From: an uncultured Bacteroidales bacterium | Lineage (GTDB): Bacteria > Bacteroidota > Bacteroidia > Bacteroidales > UBA932 | Length of the DNA stretch: 64,000 bases | Assembly: GCA_905235085.1 (NCBI GenBank) | Contig: CAJOKD010000005.1 | Location: 1 to 64,000 of the forward strand | Direction of reading: 5' to 3' | Shown: positions 18,355-25,543 of the stretch, one piece after another | How the letters are laid out: each line of letters begins with the position of its first letter | Position numbering within the stretch: the stretch's first letter is position 1 | Made by a program: the position numbers and the translations under genes | Notes under the pieces: model-generated | Told to the model about the DNA's origin: nothing | Database searches by the model: none | What the model saw: only the letters and a program-made list of their open reading frames with translations

Positions 18355-18798
18355 CTATTTTCTCGAAAGCCTTGCGTCGTATGAGGCGATGAAGGAACCG
18401 GCGAACCTGCCCTTGGCATACTCAGTCTGCACGATGATCGCATCCACGGTCAACGGGTTGAAAGACCCGCCGTTGCTATCCCCGTCTATATCGTTGAATG
18501 TAAATAAGATTTCCCTGCAGGGCGGGATGCTGTACGACTTCTCGAACCTGCCTTCCTTGTCAGTGTACAGCTTGTCCTCCGACGAAACGGAGCCTTCGGC
18601 GATGAATGTGCAAGCGACCTGGATTCCCTTGATAGGGTTACCTTCCTCATCAGTGACAGTTCCGTTCACCCTGTAGCTGGCATTCGACATACCGCTTTGG
18701 TCGGGTTCTGAATTGACCGCGGAACAGGAGGAAAAGCACACCAGTGCCAGCAAAGAAGCGGCCGCGGAAAGGATCAGATAGCAAGTTTTGGTTCTCAT
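18355..18798 (-). CDS. Orphan lipoprotein resembling radical-SAM-associated lipoproteins
   Basis: An exported lipoprotein of 147 residues: signal peptide with lipobox FSSC near residue 22, then a carboxypeptidase-regulatory-like beta sandwich (YRVNGTVTDEEGNPIKGIQVAC, LYTDKEGRFEKSY) and the phrase FNDIDGDSNGGSF. The last feature closely resembles, as I recall it, the small Bacteroidetes lipoproteins encoded beside a radical SAM enzyme (TIGR04134 with TIGR04133). No radical SAM gene is seen here; neighbours are recG and a divergent WYL regulator. A TTG two codons upstream is possible, but the ATG gives a normal signal peptide. Function unknown. Confidence 0.7.
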   Translation of the reverse strand: MRTKTCYLILSAAASLLALVCFSSCSAVNSEPDQSGMSNASYRVNGTVTDEEGNPIKGIQVACTFIAEGSVSSEDKLYTDKEGRFEKSYSIPPCREILFTFNDIDGDSNGGSFNPLTVDAIIVQTEYAKGRFAGSFIASYDARLSRK

Positions 18799-18841
18799 AT
18801 CCAAGGATTATAATTCCTTGCACAATATAATGATTTTTTTC

Positions 18842-18849
18842 TATATTTG
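18842..18849 (+). promoter_or_regulatory. Candidate -7 element for the WYL regulator
   Basis: TATATTTG, with CTTG about 21 bp upstream (18817-18820). It overlaps the earliest possible start codons of the WYL gene, so translation must begin downstream, at 18874. Confidence 0.65.
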
Positions 18850-18873
18850 ATGTGCCTTGAAAAAGCACATCGA

Positions 18874-19767
18874 ATGGTATCGGACTTGATCGGCAAATAC
18901 ATCTGGCTGATAAGGATCCTGACGGCAGCCGGGGACCGTGGGCTCTCGCTCAGGGAAATCACGGACAAGTACTATTCCCGGTACGGACAGGAATATTCCA
19001 GAAGGACATTCAACAACCACCGAAGCGCCGTGGAAATGGTCTTCGGGGTGGATATCGAGTGCAACAGGGGCACCAACCGGTACTACATCCCCTATGGGGA
19101 CGAAGTCCTGGACAACGACGAGAGCATCAGCTGGATCATCAACACCTTCACGGTCAGCAACCTCCTGTCACTCGGCAAGGAGCGCCTGAGCGGGCGTGTA
19201 AGCGTGGAGGAAATCCCTTCCGGGCAGAAATACCTCACCCCCGTGATGCAAGCGATGGAAGACGGCCACGAACTCGAGATATCCTATGCGAAATACACTT
19301 CCACCAAACCGGAAACACTTCACGTCCAGCCTCTTGCAGTAAAGGAGCACGACAGGAGGTGGTATCTGGTGGGATACTGCCTTGAAAGGGGCGGCTGCAG
19401 GGTGTACGGTCTGGACAGGATCACCTCGCTCCGTGAAACCGACACCGCCTTCAAGATGCCGAAGGAATTCGACGTCGACGGCATATTCGCAGACAGCTAC
19501 GGCATCTTCTTCCCGAAGGAAGGAGACAAGCCACTGACCATTAGGTTCAAGGCTTCCCCCGAGGAGGCCAAGTACCTGAGGGACCTTCCTCTTCACCGCT
19601 CCCAGAGGGAAGAAGAGGAAGGATTATTCCGCATCAGGGTAATCCCCAACGAGGACCTGATGATGGAATTCTGCAAACACGCCGGGAAACTGGAAGTGAT
19701 CGAACCGGAGGAGATCCGCTCAGCCTTGAGGGAAAGACTGGAGAAAGCAAGCAAACAATACGTATAA
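18874..19767 (+). CDS. WYL-domain transcriptional regulator
   Basis: A 297-residue regulator: N-terminal winged helix (MVSDLIGKYIWLIRILTAAG, then a wing-like RRTFNNHRSAVEMVFGV) and a WYL ligand-sensing domain (VQPLAVKEHDRRWYLVGYCLERGGCRVYGLDRI), ended by a WCX-like segment (LTIRFKASPEEAKYL). WYL proteins commonly sense nucleic acid or nucleotide signals. Earlier in-frame starts at 18847 (TTG) and 18850 (ATG) overlap the promoter, so I use 18874, which also matches the usual N-terminus. It is followed after 4 nt by an S9 peptidase gene, likely co-transcribed. Confidence 0.88.
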   Translation: MVSDLIGKYIWLIRILTAAGDRGLSLREITDKYYSRYGQEYSRRTFNNHRSAVEMVFGVDIECNRGTNRYYIPYGDEVLDNDESISWIINTFTVSNLLSLGKERLSGRVSVEEIPSGQKYLTPVMQAMEDGHELEISYAKYTSTKPETLHVQPLAVKEHDRRWYLVGYCLERGGCRVYGLDRITSLRETDTAFKMPKEFDVDGIFADSYGIFFPKEGDKPLTIRFKASPEEAKYLRDLPLHRSQREEEEGLFRIRVIPNEDLMMEFCKHAGKLEVIEPEEIRSALRERLEKASKQYV

Positions 19768-19771
19768 CCAT

Positions 19772-22042
19772 ATGAAAACAACAAAAGGCATTGCCATTGC
19801 GGCAGCGACAGCATTAACGATTATGAGTTGCTCACAGAAGAAAGAAACGGCTCAAAGCAATTACATAGGCCAGTCCGACATTCAGATAGAAGACGGAAGG
19901 ATGACACCGGAGGTCCTTCTGTCGCTCGGAAGGCTCTCCGACCCTCAGCTGTCTCCCGACGGGAAATGGATCCTCTACGGGGTAAGCTACACGTCCATCG
20001 AAGACAACCGCTCGTGCAGGAACCTCTTCCTCGCTGAAGTCACCGAGGGCGAAGACGGCTCGCTGTCATTCGGAGACAAGGTCCAGCTGACCAAGGAAGG
20101 CAAAAGCATCAACAACGCTCGCTGGAGCAACGACGGCAAGTCCGTTTACTATCTCCAGGGTGGGCAGTTGTACAAGGCAGGAATATCCCTCGGAGAAGGG
20201 AAATGCACCCTCGGTGCGGCGACCCAGCTCAGCGACGCAGCCAACGGTATCGGAGAATTCTCGATAAGCCCTGACGAATCCCAGGTATTGTACATCGGAA
20301 CTGTACCGGGAGCCGTCAAGACCCCGAAAGACTTCGATGCCAAGCTGGACAAGGCCCAGGCCTATGTCGCTGAAGACCTGATGTACCGCCACTGGGACCA
20401 CTGGACGACCGAAAAGCCTCAGGCGTTCGTCGCTCCCCTGTCCCGCGGAGCCAAGGGAATAACCGAGGAGAATTCCCTCAACATACTGGGAGAGGACGCG
20501 TGCAAGTACGAGCTTCCTGTGGAGCCGTTCGGAGGAATTGAGCAGCTCTGCTGGAGCCCGGACGGAATGTGCATAGCGTATGCCTGCAAGAAAGTGGACT
20601 CCGGCCGTGAATATGCGTTCTCGACCGACACGGAAATATATGTCTACAAGATCATAACCGGCGAGACCGTCCGTATCCCGATGGACGGAGGCTATGACAC
20701 CGATCCTGTCTGGAGCCCGGACGGAAAGCAGATCGCCTTCCTCAGTATGGCCCGCAACGGCTACGAAGCCGACAAGGTCAGGCTGATGGTCGCCTCAATA
20801 GAGACAGGAAGCGGCCAGGAAGAAATGAAGGTCGGTGACATCAGGGAGCTTACTTCCGACTTCAAGTACAATGCCGCAGGTCCTTTCTGGTCAGAGGATT
20901 CCGGGAGCATCTACTTCAACGCTCTCGCCGAAGGACTCCAGGCGATATACAAGGTGGACGCCTGCTCGCAGGAGCCTGTACAGCCGGTGCGTATCACCCC
21001 TGACGACGCCTGGTACGACTTCGATTCTCCTTTCGCCATCAAGGACAGCACACTGCTCGCCAGCTACTGCTCGATGGAATTCCCCAAGGAGCTGGTTGCA
21101 GTACACGAACCCGACGGCAGCTTCGAAAGGATCACCGATGAGAACGGGCACATCATAGGCCATCTGACCGCTTACAATACGGAGGAGCGCTGGATCAAGA
21201 CGGTTGACGGGAAGCAGATGCTGACCTGGGTCCTCTATCCTCCGCAGTTCGATTCCACCAAGGTATATCCGGCAATCGAGATATTCCTGGGTGGTCCTCA
21301 GGGAACCCTCAGCCAGGGATGGAGCTACAGGTGGAACTACCGCCTTATGGCCAACCAGGGCTACATAGTCATCCTTCCCAACCGCAGGGGCACCACGGCC
21401 TTCGGACAGGAATGGTGCGAACAGATCAGCGGAGACTACATCGGCCTCAATATGCAGGACTACCTCAGCGCTGCGAAGGAGCTCAAGAAAGAGCCTTACG
21501 TAGGCAAGATCGCAGGCTGCGGAGCTTCGTACGGAGGATTCAGCGTCTATTATATGGCCGGAATCCACGGCGATGTCTACGACTGCTTCATCGCACACGC
21601 AGGAATATTCGACGAGAAATATATGTATTACGAGACAGAGGAGATGTGGTTCCCGAACTTCGACAATGGCGGCCTGAGTGAATATTCATTCACTCCGGGC
21701 GAGCAAGGACCGAGGGGCGACGGAAAGACGTTCGGTGGCATCGGACAGGCCGGATCACCTTGGAGCAACGCAGCCAAGGCCCAGCGCCATTACGCCAACT
21801 CCCCGGCGGTCAACGTCACCAAATGGCACACTCCTATCCTCTGCATCCACGGTATGATGGACTACAGGATCCCTTACGACCAGGCAATGGCAGCCTTCAA
21901 CTGCGCACAGATGATGGGCGTCCCGTCAAAACTGATCGTATTCCCGGAAGAGAACCACTGGATCCTCCAGCCTCAGAACGCCCTGTTCTGGCACCGTTCC
22001 TACTTCGAGTGGCTTGACAAGTGGTGCAAGACAACCGATTGA
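19772..22042 (+). CDS. S9-family peptidase (dipeptidyl-peptidase-like lipoprotein)
   Basis: A 756-residue exported serine peptidase of the prolyl oligopeptidase/DPP IV family. A lipobox (TIMSC near residue 20) makes it a membrane-anchored lipoprotein. WD40-like PD40 segments (LSPDGKWILYG, WSPDGMCIAYA, WSPDGKQIAFLS) form the propeller. The catalytic domain holds the nucleophile in GCGASYGGF (Ser586), Asp697 in MMDYRIP and His729 in ENHW. It should release dipeptides from peptides in the periplasm or at the cell surface. Located 4 nt after the WYL regulator. Confidence 0.93.
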   Translation: MKTTKGIAIAAATALTIMSCSQKKETAQSNYIGQSDIQIEDGRMTPEVLLSLGRLSDPQLSPDGKWILYGVSYTSIEDNRSCRNLFLAEVTEGEDGSLSFGDKVQLTKEGKSINNARWSNDGKSVYYLQGGQLYKAGISLGEGKCTLGAATQLSDAANGIGEFSISPDESQVLYIGTVPGAVKTPKDFDAKLDKAQAYVAEDLMYRHWDHWTTEKPQAFVAPLSRGAKGITEENSLNILGEDACKYELPVEPFGGIEQLCWSPDGMCIAYACKKVDSGREYAFSTDTEIYVYKIITGETVRIPMDGGYDTDPVWSPDGKQIAFLSMARNGYEADKVRLMVASIETGSGQEEMKVGDIRELTSDFKYNAAGPFWSEDSGSIYFNALAEGLQAIYKVDACSQEPVQPVRITPDDAWYDFDSPFAIKDSTLLASYCSMEFPKELVAVHEPDGSFERITDENGHIIGHLTAYNTEERWIKTVDGKQMLTWVLYPPQFDSTKVYPAIEIFLGGPQGTLSQGWSYRWNYRLMANQGYIVILPNRRGTTAFGQEWCEQISGDYIGLNMQDYLSAAKELKKEPYVGKIAGCGASYGGFSVYYMAGIHGDVYDCFIAHAGIFDEKYMYYETEEMWFPNFDNGGLSEYSFTPGEQGPRGDGKTFGGIGQAGSPWSNAAKAQRHYANSPAVNVTKWHTPILCIHGMMDYRIPYDQAMAAFNCAQMMGVPSKLIVFPEENHWILQPQNALFWHRSYFEWLDKWCKTTD

Positions 22043-22043
22043 G

Positions 22044-22196
22044 CTACGGCTTCATGGTCTTGATCTTCCTCCCTTCTTTGTTCCAAAGATACACCCACGC
22101 CCCGTTCCGGGAAGTGAATGTATCTTCGGTAACTGCGGTCACATCCCCTACAGATGAGTAACTGAGGGTCTTGTACCTGCTGTCAGTATCTTCAAA
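22044..22196 (-). pseudogene. Remnant of a protein C-terminus
   Basis: On the minus strand a 50-codon open stretch ends in a proper stop; it contains YKTLSYSSVGDVTAVTED and then RNGAWVYLWNKEGRKIKTMKP. It begins right after an in-frame TAG and has no start codon at its head, so it looks like the surviving tail of a decayed gene. It lies between the S9 peptidase and C69 dipeptidase genes. Family not recognised. Confidence 0.4.
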
Positions 22197-22214
22197 CTAT
22201 TGATTATCATTACG

Positions 22215-23891
22215 TTACTTGACGATTTCCTTCCTTTCGTACCTCTTCCCGGTCTCTTTCTTCACGGCATCGACGAACGCTGGGGCATAGGCCGGTGAAG
22301 AATACCTTCCAAAGACCACGTCGCCATCCTTGGACGGTCTCATTATCTGGTCGTTGTGCTTGACTATGAGGAGCTTGGCGAGTTTGTCCCAGCGCTTCAT
22401 CATCTTGTCGGTATAGGCGATGGTCTTCGTCGTGAGGAAATCGGACAGTTCACCTGCCGTGAGTTCCGATGCCCTCTTTTCAACCTCCGCCTGGTCGGCC
22501 TCGTAGTAGTCCTCGAGTTCGGTCTGAGCCTCCTTGAGGTCCCCTATCATCGCACTGTAGCGCGGATACACCATATTCGCCACGAAGTTGCACATCCAGA
22601 ACGCGCTTTTCTCGCTGAATTCCAGGATATTGTTGTTCTCGCGGCGGAACGGGTCCGGAATACGGTTGATTCCGCAGTAGACAGGCACGTAGGCCACCAT
22701 CGTGGCATCGTCCATATTGAAATAAGTGATTCCGCCCACGGCGTCAGGAAGCCAGGAACGCATCCGGCACACCATAGTCATACCGCTCTGCTGGCAGCCG
22801 ATAGGACGCTCGCGGAACATCTTGGTGCTGTCAGAACTCTCATAGTTCACCGGCTGATTCCTGTAAGGGGAAGCCCAAGGGCCGGCGCTCACATCGGCGG
22901 TCATATCAAGGGCGGTGCCTTCATAGTGGTCGCGCATATCGTTCTGTATATCCCTATAGCTCAGCTTCGAATCCGGCTTGATCCAGAGAGGCAAGTCGTC
23001 GTGCTCGGAAAGGTCACCGTTCAGATACTGAAGGTACGAATCCATTACGGCTTTGTCGTAATGATGGCGGAAGAAACTCCATACGCGGGCATCACAATAG
23101 CGTATAGCGCCCCAGTCGAGAGGTCCGTAAGCCTCGCGGAAACTGAAGTCCTGGTCCGCACCCTGGTAGTAACCCATCTCCCTGGCGAATGAAATGACGT
23201 CGGCGGAATACATACAGTCCCCGTCCTTGGTAACGCAGAAGCCGAGTTTCTTGTCGGCCTTGCGAGCCTGAGGGAACTGGCGGATACGGCTCGAGTTGGC
23301 ATAGGCCGTGATGCAGTCGTCCGGCACGCGGAGAGCGACCCAAACACCACCTTTCCTTCCGGGACCCTTGCCGATGAGTTCCATTATCCAGGCCTCTTCC
23401 TTGTCGCATACAGCGAAGGACTCGCCGGTGGAATTGTAACCGTATTCCTGCACCAGGTAGTCCATCACGGCGATGGCCTCTCGGGCGGTAGCAGCCCTCT
23501 GGAGAGTGAGGTGCATCAGCGTGAAATAGTCCAGGTAACCTTCAGGATTCCTCAGTTCCCTGCGGCCGTCCCAGGTAGTCTCCACGATGGAAACCTGCTT
23601 CTCGTTCATCAGACCTGCCACGGAATAGGTGTATTCGGCCTGAGGAATATAATGGACCGTGGCGTTGGGGCCCCAGCCGCGCAGGGCGACCATCTCGCCG
23701 GGAGCGTGGCTTCCCGGAGCGGAATATGACAGGGATGAGGCAAAGCCGAACCCGTCGCAGTTATACGTGCAGATAACGCTTCCGTCCACGGACGCGAGCT
23801 TGCCGACGATGAGGTTGGTACAGGCATCTGACCGGAAGTCGGTGCAGACAGCAAGGATGGCTGTCAAAGCCAAAGAAATGATATGTTTCAT
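22215..23891 (-). CDS. C69-family dipeptidase
   Basis: A 558-residue exported peptidase of family C69 (PepD/U34-like Ntn hydrolases). After a signal peptide of about 23 residues comes DACTNLIVGKLASVDGS; Cys24 should become the N-terminal nucleophile on processing. Further family features are YNCDGFGF, YPxAEYTYSVAGLMNE-like region, VMDYLVQEYGY and DKEEAWIMELIGKGPG. It probably hydrolyses dipeptides in the periplasm, complementing the neighbouring S9 peptidase. A -7 element lies about 33 nt upstream. Confidence 0.92.
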   Translation of the reverse strand: MKHIISLALTAILAVCTDFRSDACTNLIVGKLASVDGSVICTYNCDGFGFASSLSYSAPGSHAPGEMVALRGWGPNATVHYIPQAEYTYSVAGLMNEKQVSIVETTWDGRRELRNPEGYLDYFTLMHLTLQRAATAREAIAVMDYLVQEYGYNSTGESFAVCDKEEAWIMELIGKGPGRKGGVWVALRVPDDCITAYANSSRIRQFPQARKADKKLGFCVTKDGDCMYSADVISFAREMGYYQGADQDFSFREAYGPLDWGAIRYCDARVWSFFRHHYDKAVMDSYLQYLNGDLSEHDDLPLWIKPDSKLSYRDIQNDMRDHYEGTALDMTADVSAGPWASPYRNQPVNYESSDSTKMFRERPIGCQQSGMTMVCRMRSWLPDAVGGITYFNMDDATMVAYVPVYCGINRIPDPFRRENNNILEFSEKSAFWMCNFVANMVYPRYSAMIGDLKEAQTELEDYYEADQAEVEKRASELTAGELSDFLTTKTIAYTDKMMKRWDKLAKLLIVKHNDQIMRPSKDGDVVFGRYSSPAYAPAFVDAVKKETGKRYERKEIVK

Positions 23892-23924
23892 AAAGCAAAA
23901 TGATTTTCAATGGATAACTTTCCT

Positions 23925-23932
23925 CAAATGTA
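23925..23932 (-). promoter_or_regulatory. Candidate -7 element for the C69 dipeptidase
   Basis: Minus-strand TACATTTG, 33 nt before the ATG at 23891. Confidence 0.5.
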
Positions 23933-23976
23933 TGAAATATCGCATAACAAACCAATACCGACCATTGTTCTTGTGA

Positions 23977-24399
23977 TTGGGAATCATTATCTTTCGGAAA
24001 ACATTAAGAAGGCGCATCATAGGTGAATATGTCTTGACGGAAGAGGATATATTCAACTGCGCCCGTTTCGACGACGCGATCGGTGTCGCGGCATATCCCG
24101 TGGACCTGCACCATCCTTTAGGCGGAGACTGCACCCTGATGTGGTGCCCTGACTGCTATGATATTCCATACCGCAGCCTCGTTCCGCAGAAGGTGGACGG
24201 TCTGCTCTGTGCCGGCAGGAACATTTCCGCGACCCATCTGGCCCTGGCTTCCGTGCGGGTGATGGCGCCTGCGATGTGTCTGGGCGAGGCGGCCGGAAAG
24301 GCTGCGGCGCTCTGCGCGCTTTCCGGAGTGGAGCCTCGCAACCTGGATGTCCGGACGCTCCAGGACGCCCTGAAAGCAGAAGGCGTGTATCTCAGATAA
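23977..24399 (+). pseudogene. C-terminal fragment of an FAD-dependent oxidoreductase
   Basis: The 140 codons encode only the end of a large FAD-dependent oxidoreductase (PF12831 type): EEDIFNCARFDDAIGVAAYPVD, then YDIPYRSLVP, then the typical closing segment LLCAGRNISATHLALASVRVM and GEAAGKAAAL. Family members run about 430-700 residues and carry the GxGxxG FAD-binding fold at the N-terminus, which is absent here and not found upstream. The ATG at 23977 precedes unrelated residues, so I read this as a 5'-deleted pseudogene. Confidence 0.8.
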
Positions 24400-24416
24400 T
24401 TGTAGGCACAGAGTGC

Positions 24417-24450
24417 GAGAGAGGCCTGGCAGTTTTGCCAGGCCTCTCTC
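24417..24450. terminator. Perfect 14-bp hairpin beyond the tRNA gene
   Basis: GAGAGAGGCCTGGC (24417-24430) pairs perfectly with GCCAGGCCTCTCTC (24437-24450) around a six-base loop. It sits two bases past the 3' end of the minus-strand tRNA and 17 nt after the pseudogene. No T-run follows on the minus strand, so it may serve as a processing or protection hairpin. Confidence 0.55.
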
Positions 24451-24451
24451 G

Positions 24452-24523
24452 TACCCCCGCTCGGAATCGAACCGGGACCAACGGAACCGGAATCCGTTAT
24501 TCTATCCTTTAAACTACAGGGGC
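24452..24523 (-). tRNA. tRNA-Arg, anticodon CCG
   Basis: The minus strand folds as a cloverleaf: acceptor GCCCCTG with CGGGGGT (two G-U pairs), discriminator A, D-arm GTTTAAAGGATAGAAT, anticodon stem ACGGA/TCCGT with loop TTCCGGT (anticodon CCG), T-loop TTCGATT. CCA is not encoded. The T-stem CCCGG/CCGAG contains one C-A mismatch, which is unusual. A -7 element lies about 29 nt upstream. Confidence 0.92.
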
Positions 24524-24551
24524 ATCTGCACCACTTGAAGCGATGCCGGTG

Positions 24552-24559
24552 CAAAAATA
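24552..24559 (-). promoter_or_regulatory. Candidate -7 element for tRNA-Arg
   Basis: Minus-strand TATTTTTG; the predicted start of transcription is some 20 nt before the mature tRNA 5' end. Confidence 0.55.
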
Positions 24560-24614
24560 ACAAATCGAAAGGAAAATAGGAATTTTATTTTTCGCATATT
24601 CAAAGAATATGTTG

Positions 24615-24622
24615 TATTTTTG
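24615..24622 (+). promoter_or_regulatory. -7 element for fabD (leaderless)
   Basis: TATTTTTG ends 6 nt before the fabD ATG, so transcription should start at or next to the start codon. Confidence 0.6.
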
Positions 24623-24628
24623 TCAGAT

Positions 24629-25522
24629 ATGAAAAATGCATACATATTCCCAGGTCAGGGTTCACAATATCCCGGAATGGCCAAGGACCTCTACGAGTCC
24701 GGCGGCAAGGGAAAGGAACTCTTGGAAACCGCTAATGAAATCCTAGGATTCAGGATTACCGACATTATGTTCGAAGGTACTCCGGAAGACCTCAAAGCAA
24801 CCCGCGTAACACAGCCGGCCATATTCCTGCACTCCGTCGTCCTGGCGAAGTGCATCGATGATTTCCAGCCGGATATGGTCGCCGGGCATTCTCTTGGTGA
24901 GTTCTCCGCCCTTGCTGCTGCGGATGCCATCAGTTTCGAGGATGCCCTTCGTCTTGTCCATATCCGCGCAACCGAAATGCAGAAATGCTGCGAGAAGGTG
25001 CCAGGCACAATGGCTGCCATAATCGCACTCCCCAACGACAAGGTCGAAGAAATATGCGCTTCCTGCTCCGGAACCGTGATCCCCGCCAACTACAACTGCG
25101 ACGGTCAGATCGTGATTTCCGGCGAGAAGGATGCTGTCGAAGAGGCTTGCACGAAGGCCAAGGAAGCCGGCGCCAAGAGAGCACTTCCGCTCCAGGTCGG
25201 CGGCGCCTTCCACTCCCCTCTTATGGAGCCTGCCAGGGTGGAACTCGGTAAGGCTATTGAGGCCACCAGCTTCAAGGAGCCACGCTGCCCTATCTACCAG
25301 AACGTTTCCGCCCTACCTACCACCGATCCGGTGGTCATCAAGAAGAATCTCCTCGACCAGCTCACTTCACCTGTCAGGTGGACCCAGTCTGTAAGGAATA
25401 TGCTCGCCGACGGCGCCTGCCGCTTCGTCGAACTTGGGCCGGGAGCAGTCCTGCAGGGCCTTGTAAGAAGGATTGCAGGCAACGCGGAAGGAATAACCAT
25501 TGAAGGAATGACAACACTCTAA
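24629..25522 (+). CDS. fabD: Malonyl-CoA:ACP transacylase FabD
   Basis: Transfers malonyl from CoA to acyl carrier protein for fatty-acid elongation. Motifs: FPGQGSQYPGMAKDLY at the N-terminus, the nucleophile elbow GHSLGEFSAL (Ser88), the substrate-binding arginine region RLVHIRATEMQ, ANYNCDGQIVISG, and the catalytic histidine in GGAFHSPLMEPA. 297 residues is normal. An in-frame TTG at 24620 lies inside the promoter, so the ATG at 24629 is the start. nifJ begins 21 nt after the stop. Confidence 0.97.
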   Translation: MKNAYIFPGQGSQYPGMAKDLYESGGKGKELLETANEILGFRITDIMFEGTPEDLKATRVTQPAIFLHSVVLAKCIDDFQPDMVAGHSLGEFSALAAADAISFEDALRLVHIRATEMQKCCEKVPGTMAAIIALPNDKVEEICASCSGTVIPANYNCDGQIVISGEKDAVEEACTKAKEAGAKRALPLQVGGAFHSPLMEPARVELGKAIEATSFKEPRCPIYQNVSALPTTDPVVIKKNLLDQLTSPVRWTQSVRNMLADGACRFVELGPGAVLQGLVRRIAGNAEGITIEGMTTL

Positions 25523-25543
25523 TTACATATTTTACGTAACGAT

